20,252 nucleotides of DNA, taken from contig WPIO01000601.1 of the NCBI GenBank assembly GCA_009760855.2, forward strand, positions 1 through 20,252, given 5' to 3'. Origin of the DNA: Cristatella mucedo. Its lineage: Eukaryota > Bryozoa > Phylactolaemata > Cristatellidae. A program made the position numbers and the translations under genes. Positions 1-10,828 of the stretch are shown here, in pieces (positions within the stretch are counted from its first letter, which is position 1; every line of letters starts with the position of its first letter). The notes under the pieces are model-generated. The model saw nothing but the letters and a program-made list of their open reading frames with translations. It was not told where the DNA came from and searched no databases.

Positions 1-136
1 TAAGCATAGGCTATGGCTATAGAATCAACATGACGTCATTTCAGATTACCCTCATTTGAATCGCTGCTCATGCTCGCACACCCGAGAAAGCATACACATG
101 CTCATACATGCATGCATGCTGGGTCGGGTTGTCCTA

Positions 137-137
<1 letters not shown>

Positions 138-210
<73 letters not shown>

Positions 211-228
211 AACACACACACACACACA

Positions 229-269
<41 letters not shown>
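138..269. repeat. (CA)n microsatellite
   Basis: About 130 bp of nearly perfect CA/TG dinucleotide repeat, interrupted by a few CAAA and CATA variants. Long open frames on both strands here (runs of His-Thr or Cys-Val) are produced by the repeat and are not genes. Flanks 1-137 and 270-446 show no gene. Confidence 0.98.
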
Positions 270-446
270 TCCATACTTTAATATGAATTTTTTTGGTGCC
301 CCTCTTGGCCGCATTCCAGCTCTAACCGCATCTTGTCAATTCTTAGCTGTTGTTCAGTGGTTCTTGTTGGTCAAGCAGTTCGTCGCAGCCTTGAAATAAA
401 GCCTCTAGTTGCGAGGTAGATTAAAAGGGGCGTAATTAGCTATGCG

Positions 447-458
447 TATATATATATA

Positions 459-522
<64 letters not shown>
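447..522. repeat. (TA)n microsatellite
   Basis: About 75 bp of TA dinucleotide with one phase break near 465. It is self-complementary and can form cruciforms. It marks the left border of the GC-rich block that starts around 523. Confidence 0.97.
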
Positions 523-524
<2 letters not shown>

Positions 525-1900
525 GTGTAACGCCGAAGGCTTGGCGGGGTAGGCTTGACTTGCCGCTTACCTAGCGGCGTCAGCTAGCGCCTGCTGCCAT
601 TCGGTGCCCGCCTGAGCACAATAAGCTGGCCGCCACGAAACAAGCGTTTCTGGCGCTGACCTGCTTACCGTTACTAAAGGGGTTGCGAGTCCGAGGCGTG
701 AATTGGAAAGCGAGACACGCAAATTGGGGATTTTACTGAGCTTTAATCGCCAGCGCACAAAGTCGCTGCGCGTCTAGCTCAGTTTTATCTCCACACTCCT
801 CGCACGTTCTCAACTGCACCAACACTCTTGCGCAGGAAATACTCCTCCACACTGAGCGCGACCTGGACCCTAAACCCTAACCGGAGAACTAGGAATCCGT
901 TTCCACTAGTGCGGCAGGAATACTCCACACACGCCAACTTAAACACTCTTGCGGAGGGAATACTTCTCCACACTGTTGCGCAAACCAGAGTCCAAACCCT
1001 AACCGGAGAACTAGAACTCGGTTTCCACCAGTGCGGCAGAAATACTCTACACACGCCAACTCAAACACTCTTGCGGAGGGAATACTTCTCCACAGTTGGG
1101 CTGCTTACGTGTATAATGGGAAACGACCCAAATAGACGGAGCCCGAACCAGAGTCTAAACCCTGACCGCAGAACTAGAACTCGATTTCCACCAGTGCGGC
1201 AGGAATACTCCACACACGCCAACTACGCCTAGCTCGCACCGGCAAATCCCTATGCCGAGACCGCATGCTAGCGCACACACACAAAACACGAAAGAAACAC
1301 AAGATGCCAGCTCGGGCGCGATACGACCGTATTCGGTGGAGTCCACCGAATCCTCCTAGCACTATCTTGTCCTGTTCCGTCCATCGACGGTGGACAGCCC
1401 GCCCTCCTCCCTCGCTTTCAGAGAAACGAGTGCCCGACGGCGTCGAAGCGCGGAGCCGGACCAAAGACACGAAGATACTAAAGAAACGAGGCCCAGAGCG
1501 AGCGTCGCTCGACTCTTAAATACTTAGCTGAGACAATGGGGCAAGAGCTTAGTGGTATTGGGCCCAACACCAGGGCCCATTACGGTGACGAATAAATACC
1601 GGCACTAGGCCACTGGAATGTCCACTCTGTCCAGCTTGAATGGCGAATGGGTTCCAGACGATTCTTTTTGGACAGAGTGATGGCGAAGGTTGACAGGCAA
1701 GCCAACATCATCAGCCGCTGCCGCGGGTATCGGACCAATTCTAAAGGCCGACTTGCCACCGCTGGTCAGAGAGCTTCCTGGCTTGCTCTTAAGCGCTTCC
1801 TCTCTAACCGCACTGACGCTCCTCTCCGGCTCACTGCTCCAGGACAAAGGAGCTCTAGCCCACCTCCGAACAGCTCTTGTTGGCACTAAAATTCAGCCAA
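523..1900. other. GC-rich, CpG-rich block without recognised gene
   Basis: Base composition changes sharply here, to visibly GC-rich with many CpG, between the (TA)n tract at 447-522 and an AT-rich stretch from about 1915. Several open frames on both strands (for example minus 567-758, minus 1605-1886, plus 1647-1889) overlap each other and show no recognisable domain, so I do not call them genes. The block contains the minisatellite at 823-1226. It could be an inserted element or an isochore-like island; I saw no terminal repeats or transposase. Confidence 0.6.
823..1226. repeat. Minisatellite, about 121-bp unit, three copies
   Basis: The motif CACTCTTGCG recurs at 823, 944 and 1066, giving periods of 121 and 122 bp. 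Each unit carries CCCTAACCGGAGAACTAG or a variant, a block like CCACCAGTGCGGCAGGAATA, then CTCCACACACGCCAACT. The third unit has an insertion of roughly 40 bp (about 1096-1145) and ends near 1226. The CCCTAA words sit inside a longer unit and are not a telomere array. Confidence 0.88.
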
Positions 1901-1917
1901 GGCCAGCAGGGCGCTAC

Positions 1918-1960
1918 AAATATATATATATATATTTGTATATATATTTATATATAAATT
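1918..1960. repeat. Short AT-rich simple repeat
   Basis: About 40 bp of TA and TATT words with interruptions. It forms the right edge of the GC-rich block. Confidence 0.85.
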
Positions 1961-3730
1961 AATAATACTTAACGATACTTACCAATGAATCTAAAATCTT
2001 TTCTTTTGTTAATACATTGCTCATGAATCTTAGCAACAACATTACTATCTAGGAATGCATTCGATCTACGACGACGAAGCGATAGCATCTGCTGACGATC
2101 ATGACTAACAAGCAGGTTACTAGCCGCCAGTGCAGTTAACGGGGTAAAGTCTGAAATAAGGTGGGTAGGTCCACAAAAAATGGTCAATTTTTTCGAAATT
2201 CGCATATTAAAGAGAAACTAGTTTTAATTGCTTGTTCAAATTTTGGTGGTTGTAAGATGACTGGAACATGGTCAATAAAATTATTTTGTAAGACCTATTT
2301 AAACCGAAGTCGTACATCGAGCTCAACAAAATAACTTTCTTTGACAAACAACTGAGATGGAACTGCGGTTTTCTGGCGAACTCTGTGAATATAAGCTACT
2401 CAGCCATAACATACATAACGCATGAGGCGACGGCCGCAAGTGGTCATTTGTTCGGCGGCCGGTCAGCTTGGTGACTTGGATGCAACTAGCGCGTCGTTTA
2501 CTGGAAGCCAATCTGAAAATATTGATTCATTTGTATTCAAGAAAAATTTAGGTGAATTCAAGTTCTCATTTATGTCTCTACTAGTTAGATATTTGTATTG
2601 GCGAATGCCGGTGAGCCGCCCGGCTGTAGTCTGGGTTGCCGGCCTGAGGTATGAGACCTATCGCGGATATGATCTGCTTAGGCTGTATAAGGATCTTGTT
2701 AGGTTGACCTATTCCTAAGATCCATATTTATCTATATATCGAATATGTTGAATGTTGAATAATATTAAATGTTCGTGCGATGATAGCGTTTCCTAGTGCT
2801 GCCTCTTGGTTATAGCTTGGAGTTCTCAAGTTTATGTGCAAACGACAGTCCAATGCCTGCTGTCATAAATGTCATATCCTAAAATAATGATCCGATAACC
2901 TTAAACTTTGGAATATGTGATTGATTGTAGGTACATAATCATTCGAGTCTTCTCGCATGCATATTGGACCTCACTAGATATACTTGTTTTGGTCAAAACT
3001 GGCAGTGTTTGTCGTGCTGAGCCTTTGTCATCCTTTCACTCACATGGCTTAAAAATGTCACAGGTAGGCTACTTGTGACCCAATCAACGTGAAATTCGAG
3101 GTGCATGCTCCTAAGTATGTGTTTCGATGTTTTATGGCGACAAATATAGTAACACTCTAGTTATTCCATGTCATCTACATGCTTTGGCACCTCTGGCTTC
3201 TGGCTTCTCTGAGTGCTGTCACAGCAGTAGTACATGGTACCTGATAAATTGTACAGCTTAGTTGACACTGGGCCGATCTGTATGAAACTTGGATTATAGG
3301 TGGAGCTCACCTGTCTTGACACTCACCCCTGCATCTATGCATGATGGGCGTGTATGCATATAATATGCCTGTGACAAAGTGTCAGTGTGCTGTGTTCGTG
3401 ATGACAGTCAACAATTTAAAATGTCAAATTTTCTTTTAAAACTTTCTTGTGGGCTGTGAGTCTCCAGTCAATTGTCTTGCATTTTTTGAGCGGTTTGCCA
3501 TATTTCTACAATTACGATTAAATCATCGAAAAAATTTGGAGCTGATTTTACCAGCAGTGCTATACGTGACCTTGGACTTTTTAAGATCATAAGAAGGTCA
3601 AAACAGCAGCTATTGTACATCAAATGATAGCTAATGCTACCAGTGTTCTTTGTGCCAATTTTCATGCCAATCAGTTTACTGGTCTTCGTACAATATTTTC
3701 TAAACATTCATTTGGAGGGACAACTCCCCT
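1960..3730. other. No supported gene; AT-rich sequence
   Basis: Two open frames stand out: minus 1969-2205 (78 codons, rich in Arg and Lys near its middle) and plus 2422-2718 (98 codons). I recognise no domain in either, and neither sits in a convincing splice context. A short direct duplication of TCTGGCT lies near 3187-3205. Nothing else is supported. Confidence 0.5.
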
Positions 3731-3734
3731 ATTG

Positions 3735-3824
3735 GCGGCCATTTTTGGGAATAACTCCCAATACTGCCGGACTTACCCCCCCCCCCCCCCCGGCGGTATT
3801 GGGAGTTATCGTACGGTAGCCGCC
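3735..3824. repeat. Foldback hairpin with C16 loop
   Basis: Arm ATAACTCCCAATACTGCC at 3751-3768 is complementary to GGCGGTATTGGGAGTTAT at 3792-3809 at 17 of 18 positions. The outer ends GGCGGC (about 3735) and GCCGCC (about 3824) also pair. The loop contains a run of 16 C (3776-3791). This may be the core of a small foldback or MITE-like element. No flanking target-site duplication was evident. Confidence 0.8.
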
Positions 3825-3868
3825 GGCTTGGGAGACCCAGCAGCCTGAAGCGATAAGTGTTTAGATGT

Positions 3869-3899
3869 CCATAGGCACGTAATTTCTTACGTGCTATGG
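3869..3899. repeat. Second small hairpin
   Basis: CCATAGGCACGTAA pairs with TTACGTGCTATGG across a 4-nt loop, with one unpaired G. It lies 60 bp from the larger foldback and may belong to the same element. Confidence 0.75.
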
Positions 3900-4029
3900 T
3901 CAAATAACAATCAGAATAACTTTAAATAGGTCTTTTTGTGTCGTTTCCGTTTACGATGTTCGCAAGAACTTCGGTTTTAGGAAGAATTCTGCAACGAACA
4001 CGAACCCATGTTAGAGCGCTCTATGTCAG

Positions 4030-4260
4030 GAAAGGCAACTTTTGACACCTGGGGATATGGCTAACAATGTTATTTAATAGTTCTATCATGCTTTCACTAA
4101 TTTTACAAAGTCATGCTTGTGTTAACCAAGCTAAGGCTGCATTGTCTGAAGTCTTATCTGAAACAATCTCAAGGACAACCTCACGTTTTGCTAGATTCAT
4201 TTCTATCAGAGATCCCACCTACGGCTCTGACGGTATAAATGCTTTTGCCTAAAGACTAAG
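4030..4260 (+). pseudogene. Exon-like segment, copy 1 of three
   Basis: An open frame of 61 codons runs from the ATG at 4067 to the TAA at 4250. I do not recognise the product, and no CARD or death-effector signature can be claimed. What makes it worth listing is repetition. A Ser-Arg-Phe-(Ala/Val)-(Arg/Trp) motif appears here near 4183 (TSRFARFIS), near 17240 (ASRFVRYAPL followed by a stop) and near 20083 (SRFVWLPV). A QAK motif (NQAK here, CQAK near 20055) precedes it in two of the copies. It lies upstream of the longer duplicated segment at 4510-5300, in the same order as copy 2. It could be a 5' exon of the caspase gene or simply part of the duplicated DNA. Confidence 0.35.
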
Positions 4261-4509
4261 GCTCTTTCTTTCTTTAAACTAAAGGTGACGTACGTTAAAA
4301 TGACGCCAGAATAATGCCTTGTCACAAGTACACCGTTGTAACCCTGTTTCTTACACGGCTAATGGTTTTTGGACAGATGAAGAAACAATCTTTAGCTGAT
4401 GTCGTAGTCTATTATCATTTTGAAATATGAATACTTTCTGACGATTGAAAGCTCTTTATCTGCGATCTATATCAGGCACTTTTATCATGTAAAACATCAA
4501 GGCTAAGTA

Positions 4510-5300
4510 ATTTAAAGCCACATCAGTAAGAGAAACGCAGCTGAAGGCTATGGATCTATGGCTGCTTTATGCAACCACGAAGCTATTTAAGTCACTGAGG
4601 ATAGTCTAAGACTCTATATATCAACGGCGCTGACATCTGGCCTTAATATTAAGAACTTACTTCCTACTAAATTTTAGGAACAGACTACATTAGCCTACAC
4701 TTGTTACTATAATTTTTGCTACATGGTAGAGTTTTCATGTGGTATCCAAACAAAATTCATTTTAATTTCGAATCTAAAAAGACGCGTTACATATGAGACT
4801 GCACGAGCTTTAAAGAGCTTCTGTTCTCTCAGCTTTCGTGCTTTGAAGACTGAAGATGCAGTAACACGTTGTCCTTATATTCAGGTTCTTCTATGATTCC
4901 ACTTGAACCAGAAATAAACTATGAAAAACTCCGAAGGTTGGTGCTGCTGTATATGCACACGATTATTTGCACTTATATAAACATAGCACATCTGCTTTGG
5001 AGGTATTATGTTTTATGTATCAACAATTTCTCTAAAATATTACTTCAAGCACAAGTGCAGTACAGCAGTAGTAATTACTAACTCCCTCTTCAAGGATCAC
5101 CCTAACGATCCCGTAACCGACAGACCTGGTAAACGGCTAATAATCACCCTTACCCAGATTTTCTCTGTCAGCCTTGGCTATCAGTAGCAGCTTTGTTAGC
5201 TTTTGCATTTTAAAAGGTTGCTAGCATTACCATTTTAGCAGCTCATAGTAGTTGTCTTGAATCGAGACAATAAAACTAACTTGCAAGCTATTTGAAAAGT
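4510..5300. repeat. Duplicated segment, copy 1
   Basis: It aligns in the same orientation with about 17980-18740. Matching stretches include ATGCAACCAC (4569 and 18036), AAGAACTTA (about 4651 and 18126), CATTAGCCTA (about 4688 and 18161), GAGCTTTAA (about 4805 and 18275), GCAGTAAC (about 4858 and 18323), GAAATAAACT (about 4911 and 18380) and CTGCTGTATATGCAC (about 4944 and 18411). I hand-aligned 44 positions at 4541 and found 34 identical. The similarity fades where the GC-rich block begins near 5310. This is old tandem-duplicated DNA, not a recent copy. Confidence 0.85.
4883..4938 (+). other. Possible small exon in duplicated segment
   Basis: A plausible acceptor, TTATATTCAG, ends at about 4884 and is followed by an open stretch reading SSMIPLEPEINYEKLR before a weak donor (GTTGGT). 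In the copy near 18350 the acceptor and frame are lost (CAATCAAAATC and an early TAA). If it is real, it would be a 5' exon of the downstream caspase gene. This is inference only. Confidence 0.25.
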
Positions 5301-5309
5301 CTCTAACCG

Positions 5310-6130
5310 GGTTCCAGGGGTCAAAGGCTATTTCCCGCCAAACCCCGCCATACTCCGGCCACGCTGCCGCTCGCCCTGCCGCCGAGCTAGGATAAGACGA
5401 GCGGCCGTCAGGTTAGACCTCTTTATAATAACACATGCGCCAACAGCAGGAGAACTAAACAAGTCTACAGCGAGGGTCCTATACATTATAAACTATGGGA
5501 GCCCAAGATGACGCAGCAAGAGCGAACAAACGTGTTAGTTGGGGTCAGTTGGCTTCCGCAGTCCTGTCGTTGTACCGACTCCGAGTCCAACAGTACGAGC
5601 GTACGCCGTCCAAAACCCGGCTGGCTGAGTAACTGCTTGGCTAGTCCGAGTCGACAACTACCACAGTCGTAAGCTTCCACCGAAAGACGCCAACACACGG
5701 GGGGGGGGGTCACGAACACACTACGCGGGGGGGGGGGGAACGCGGTATAAACAAGTCAACAACGAGCGAGCTATCCAGCTCCGCTCGGGCCTTGGGTACT
5801 AGTTCCCTTGCGTGCGTGGCAGCATCGCCGGAGCACGCCTGCACAAATCCAGGTGCATAACTCGGCGAGACCGGGAGCCTCCAACACCACGACTTACTTG
5901 GCCAGCTTACCGTACCCAAGAGCTCTGGTGACCTCTCGTCACCACACATCCGGCAATGGATAGGTCTGACCCCGGCCTAGCCGGTGACCCTAACCCTCAC
6001 TATAGCCGTCCAGTCCCAGCCAACCGATCCCAGGGTACAAGTCAATGTCGCTCTGCAAAGGGAAGCAGACGTTCCCTTAGTGCTGGCTGTGACGTTCTAC
6101 CTTCGGTATAGCTCGAATCAAGTTGAAGTG
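5310..6130. other. Second GC-rich block with G-runs
   Basis: A GC- and CpG-rich stretch interrupts the alignment between the two duplicated segments, since copy 2 lacks it near 18740. It looks like an insertion into copy 1. It contains G11 at 5699-5709 and G12 at 5727-5738, only 17 bp apart. Open frames on both strands (minus 5486-5719, minus 5710-5949, plus 5984-6265) show no domain. A consensus-like GTAAGC at about 6200 follows the plus frame, but I see no recognisable exon. No transposase or terminal repeats were seen. Confidence 0.55.
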
Positions 6131-7746
6131 GTGCGGATAAAAATGACATTAAACTATACCATAGCTTCAGCTATAAAATCAAGTCTGTGTACTTTAAAGG
6201 TAAGCACTATTCCAAGATGTGTGACTGATATATATGTACATGTGTGTTTGCGTGCTTGCTTGTGAGCTTGTGCGTTTGCGTGTGAGTGTGCGTGCGAAAA
6301 TACCATGATCCAACAGTCCATACATTGACTTGGCTCAAAACTCTGCGGCAGGGTGTGACTTTAGTGAAGTCTTTACTGGCATACCTTTCTTATAGACCGC
6401 CTCAGCCTTTCTATTTACCATATGGATATGAAGCAGTTAAAATTCTTCGCATCGCGCTATAGACAGCTGAGACCACGAGAAAAATCTGGCAGTACCAGCG
6501 ACCCATGCACCTGGTTGTATGGTGATCGAGAACTCAGCTCGTAAAGATAAAAAGTCTAGAGCTGGCTTCCGGCTACTGTCATTACCTAGAATGACCTTGC
6601 AAATTGTCACGCCCAGATAAAGTCGTTTGTTTCGGTAAGCTTCCCAGAACACTTGCCTTTTTTGTTACTGCTTGACTTTTCTGCTTACCCGTGTCCGACT
6701 TAAACTGCATAAAACCAGCTGAAGTCATTCCAACCATTGGCCTGTGGTGTTAATTTGTGTAGCACACCTGTAGGATAAATAAATAATGCATTTGTGTAGC
6801 ACCCAAAGGGAACTAATGTCTATATAGCTCTTCACATATGCCACCGTGCTTGAGGTTACGACCTCGGTCATCAAATACATTCACCTTGACCATGTCGAGA
6901 GAATTCGTCAACAATATGCAAAAACATTTTATCAATTGCTAGCTTTTTCCTGCTTTTCGTGCATTGCAATAATCGTTAAAGCTTTCATTCTCTCAGTTAA
7001 TTTTCAAGTTATTGGATAGGGATTGGTTTCTTTCTTGTGTGTCTTGTCGATGAAATATTCTGCGTACTATTGATTAAACTAGTATGTAGCTAATAATCAT
7101 TATTTCGGTTAATATTGTTTCTTCTCCCCACGCTAAATTATGCCGAAATTATACTAACGAAACTAATAATTTAATCACATCACTTTGGGACTGAAAAAAA
7201 TATGTTTTGTAGTTTATGTTTAATGCCTAAATGGATTTCACCAGTGTCTGGTAAAAATTTGCACAATCAATACAAATGTTAAACGAATAAAAATTATCGC
7301 ACACCTAGATAGTACCATAACTTATTTGCTAAGGGGGATTAATTCATAATCTTGTTAAGCATTGAGATATCATGACTGAAGTCTGTAATGAACTCCAGGC
7401 ATGAGAAACATATAAAATAAACGTCTAGGCCGATTGAACAGCTTGATTTATATGGCGGCAGAAGAACCTTAATGGCTATAACCCGATTTTTAATGGTCAA
7501 TACAAGGATTGCCTTCTGCAGGACTCGAATCCACCATCGGAATCGTAAGCAACTTACCTCATTGTGCTGAGATCTGCAAGTAATAAAGGTATGATTGAAG
7601 CGCTCGAGAATCTTAATTTAGTTTTGAGCTCAGTTGATCAAGTTACGATCGCTAATAAGAATATTGCGTATAATTTGTTTCCTTAGGTGTGCCTTAGTAT
7701 GAGTATCTACATGTCAGTTACAGAACCCTTAGGAGCTGTTCACTAG
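6130..7746. other. No supported gene; likely intron or intergenic
   Basis: AT-rich sequence. A short GT-rich stretch lies at about 6235-6295. A 23-nt candidate micro-exon at 7522-7544, between CTTCTGCAG and GTAAGC, is possible but too short to support. If the duplicated 5' segments belong to the caspase gene, this would be its intron. Confidence 0.45.
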
Positions 7747-8091
7747 ATTCTGCTTCACCGTTGAAGAATTTCCAGATTACAAACCTTCAGGCCTGACTGA
7801 TCAATTGAAAAGAGGTTTGCAAACGGGGAATAGCACTGCTTTTGCTCAATGGTATAGACGTTAAATTATACTGGTTGTAGTTAAGTAGCTTTTGGCAATT
7901 CCTCGGCTTAGTTGTCAGGGAAAGCGTTTCACTGGAAACAGAGTGATTGTTCGTCGCTGTCTCAAGCCAAGGGGCGTAAGATGTGATATTCACACGCGAG
8001 TGGACTTTATTGGTAATGGAACTTGTAAAATACTTCTCGGTTGAAAAATGCCCACAATTGAAATGCAAGCCTTAGGCTCTTCTTCATTCAG
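7747..8091 (+). pseudogene. Caspase p20 exon, disrupted
   Basis: Read in the frame with codons starting at 7749, 7752 and so on. Late in the exon it gives LVKYFSVEKCPQLKCKP, the conserved helix and CP-L-KP block just before the active site. After a 1-nt shift it gives LFFIQ directly before a strong GTAAGTAA donor at 8092. Earlier are KRGIAL (7821-7838, resembling the RG-aLI strand), GIDVKLYW (7851-7874, resembling LGFdV) and FVAVSSQGA (7950-7976, resembling the FV-xxx-SHG block). The catalytic His codon position, 7968-7970, reads CAA (Gln). In-frame stops lie at 7794, 7806, 7878, 7944, 7977 and 8073. The region normally between the RG strand and LGFdV, which holds the substrate-binding Arg, seems deleted. 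The start is set by the acceptor TTCACTAG and by homology to the acceptor of the copy at 19700. Confidence 0.85.
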
Positions 8092-10354
8092 GTAAGTAAA
8101 ATATGCTAACGTTTAGACTCAGCCCTTCACAATGACTATTGGAATTTGGAAGCTGTAACAACAAGGGCTTAACATATTTTATACTTAGGACTAAAAATTC
8201 TGTGATAATGTTCCACGCCCTGCAGTATGTTTCCGTTAGCAATTCAGCTCATTCAGTAGCAGCTACCTTTTAAGTAGGAGGTGCGAATAATTGTCGTCGT
8301 ACTAGGAGTGAATAATTGTTCGACCAAATCGTAATAATGTGGCCCATAAGAAACAAAGAGTTGTCTGATCAGATAACAGGTATACAATCGTCCATGAAAT
8401 ATTGCAAACTAGCAATTTGTTTGTAGAAAGCTCCATTAGCCAGCTGCTTGTGAGACACTTGTGTGTCCTGCAAATATCTTTCACGTGCAGTGTGGCAGCT
8501 TCACACTAAATTCATTAAACCTCAGTATTCGTACTTTCGTTCGTTCCAATCCGTGATATCATGCTACAAGCACAGGTCTAGAAGCCGTCCCTTGAAGTGC
8601 TGCTAAAACAGACTGCTTCCACGCACACGGGAGTTCGTTGAAAGCCTAGCTTACATCACAATTGAAGATTTTTAGGATCTGCGTTCCTGCTGCTGCAGCT
8701 TAGATGACGAGTTTTCAATGCAGCAGTAACAATGCGCCGGAGTAGTCGAAAGTGAAATATCACTACACTAAGTCCATTTTTGCTACCAATTGGTTGATAA
8801 ATAAAATTCTATAGTGGCTCCTTGTGATTAGCACTATTGGTATAGACTCAATCCTTTAAATTATCCCGGGATATGGCGCCTGGCTAAATAGAAGCTACGT
8901 AAAGAAGGTGGAGATTTAATGAAATCATTTCATTCCTCAAACGACATGTTTTGATTGTGGAAAAAGGAAGGCAACATGCATAATCCTCAGCTATCTACAA
9001 CTGGATGCCTGTGCGTTTACATTATAGTAAAAACAACATAAAGAAAACAGAACACAAGCTATGCACGACAATGTAATTTCAAATTAGTATAATTACTTTT
9101 TCTTACATGTTTTAATGCATTAGAATTGCATAATTACTTATAATATGTTGGTAATGTGAATTCTACGAGGATGCCGATTCACCCTATACCGATTCTACAG
9201 ACTCCCTATGTTTCAGAACAATAGCTGTACTTCATCAGTTTATGCAGGTACATCTCGATATGACCATTAGTCTTGTAGTACCCACTACACTGTTTGGGTG
9301 CTTTAAATATAAGTGCTTTCAATATTAGGCTTGACTTCACGCCTCATGCGACTCGCTGAATTATTTCTTGTAAATTTAAAGACATCTAGTTTGCACAAAC
9401 CCCTGTTGAGCTCAGGGGCTGATCGAATTATTCCATGTATTGCACGATTCTATCGAGCCACGTTTCTTGGTGCTGCTTCATGTATCGGTCAAGCATTGAC
9501 AAAGATCAGAACTTATGAAACTGCTAAGTTTCGGTTTTCCTGACAGAGTTGAGAAGCTGTATAGGTTTTACCAACCATAACAGAATTGACTGTGAATTTC
9601 GTTTGTCAGGATACAACGCGACCTACCAGGAAGTCTATGATTCATTCTAAGCCTTCAACAAAACAAATTCACAATCGCTTGACTAAGTGTTGCATAACAA
9701 ATTATAATTATTTAAAACTTTTTATAATACAATTATCTGTCGAAGAGCAGCCATTACGATCTGGCATCAAAGGCAGAAAGTGTATCTGTCAGGATGTGAC
9801 ACTATAAGGATCTCAGTAATTGAATGTAAACCCATCTAAATGTGAACAGATAATTACCGGTTATTTCCCGACTTATTAGTGCATAATATATTACTATGTA
9901 GGATATTATGCGATACAGTTTTTTTCTTTAATGAGTGGCTGGTGTAACCTGGTGTCATGAGCTGTCGGCACTAGAGTAAGCTTGAATGATCAGAAGTTTT
10001 GAAATTCAGTTAGGATCTGATACTACGGCTCTGATGAAGGACTTTCGTAAACTTCAATTTATCACAACTTTATTAAGTATTTTCAAATGTTTTAAAATTT
10101 TACCTTAGTGCAAACTTGACTTTATAAACTAAGAATTCTAAGCCCTTGGATTTATTATATATTTTTCTGCACCAGACATTGATAGGGAAATCGACTTGGC
10201 TACACCCAGTCTCAATCGCTTCAATAATAGTCGGGACGTAAAAAATAGATGAATATCATGCTGAGTAGATTTCCTTATATCTGTTTATGATAGTAATTTT
10301 TGTTGATTCTAGAAGATGTATTCACAGTGATCGTTTTAGAATAGATCCTTTATA

Positions 10355-10561
10355 ATGCAATTCCATCATCAAAACAGGAACTTTATTACTGCTTACTTTC
10401 GGCGTTTAATGAGCGTATATCTAGACGTTATATTAACAAAAAAATACTTAGGAAAAGACAGAGGTTTAACTTTCGCACACATTCCTTCAGGTAATGGAGG
10501 TAAAACCCAAACCTTTGACGAAAAGAAAGTGCAAGATTCATTTAGATTAGGCGATTTATAA
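10355..10561 (+). other. Unassigned open frame in intron
   Basis: 68 codons from ATG to TAA. I do not recognise the product. The second half reads FDEKKVQDSFRLGDL. Its spacing resembles the caspase helix between the substrate-binding Arg and the LGFdV strand (D-x-x-x-L-x-x-x-F-x-x-L), and KDRGLTF upstream resembles the RG strand. That block is missing from the decayed p20 exon at 7747, but here it lies downstream of it, out of normal order. It could be a relic of another p20 copy or chance. An acceptor-like TTCCTTCAG precedes GTAATGG at 10492. Confidence 0.2.
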
Positions 10562-10828
10562 AAGTGATAGATTATTCAAGTATTTTTTTAAATGTCGTTG
10601 ACTATCTTAGGATTTTTTTTCTTTTAATTCAAACTACTGTGTTAAGTTTGAATTGTTTATTTGTTTGCCGATGAAAGCTAAGTATGCTAACAGGCTTAAT
10701 AACATGCTGCATGTTAGCTTAGGTGGGTGGATTTCCCATTCAGGGACAAGCATTGCTCTTTCAGGAGTAGTAAAGAGATGTAGTGACGCTAATTAGGGAC
10801 TTATAAACATATTGCTTGAAACTTAAAA

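Noticed and set aside
52-314. Long open frames on both strands across 52-314
   Set aside because: They consist of His-Thr or Cys-Val runs translated from the (CA)n repeat; no real coding content.
867-1165. CCCTAA words as an interstitial telomere
   Set aside because: They occur once or twice per 121-bp minisatellite unit, not as a hexamer array.
828-1232. 134-codon plus frame
   Set aside because: It spans the minisatellite and is open because the unit is stop-poor; unit lengths of 121 and 122 do not keep the frame, and there is no domain.
1605-1889. Overlapping frames on both strands in the GC-rich block
   Set aside because: GC-rich DNA yields chance frames; no motif, splice context or start signal favours one.
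2422-2718. 98-codon plus frame
   Set aside because: No recognisable domain and a frame on the opposite strand overlaps it; not enough to call a gene.
5984-6200. Exon ending at GTAAGC near 6200
   Set aside because: A single donor-like site after an unrecognised frame in an inserted GC-rich block; no acceptor or homology.
7522-7544. 23-nt micro-exon between CTGCAG and GTAAGC
   Set aside because: Too short to judge; the paralogous exon at 19700 aligns better with an exon start at 7747.
8605-8642. DCFHAHG reading as a caspase His block
   Set aside because: Superficial match only: spacing between DCF and HG is too short, stops are close by, and the real block is at 7944-7976.
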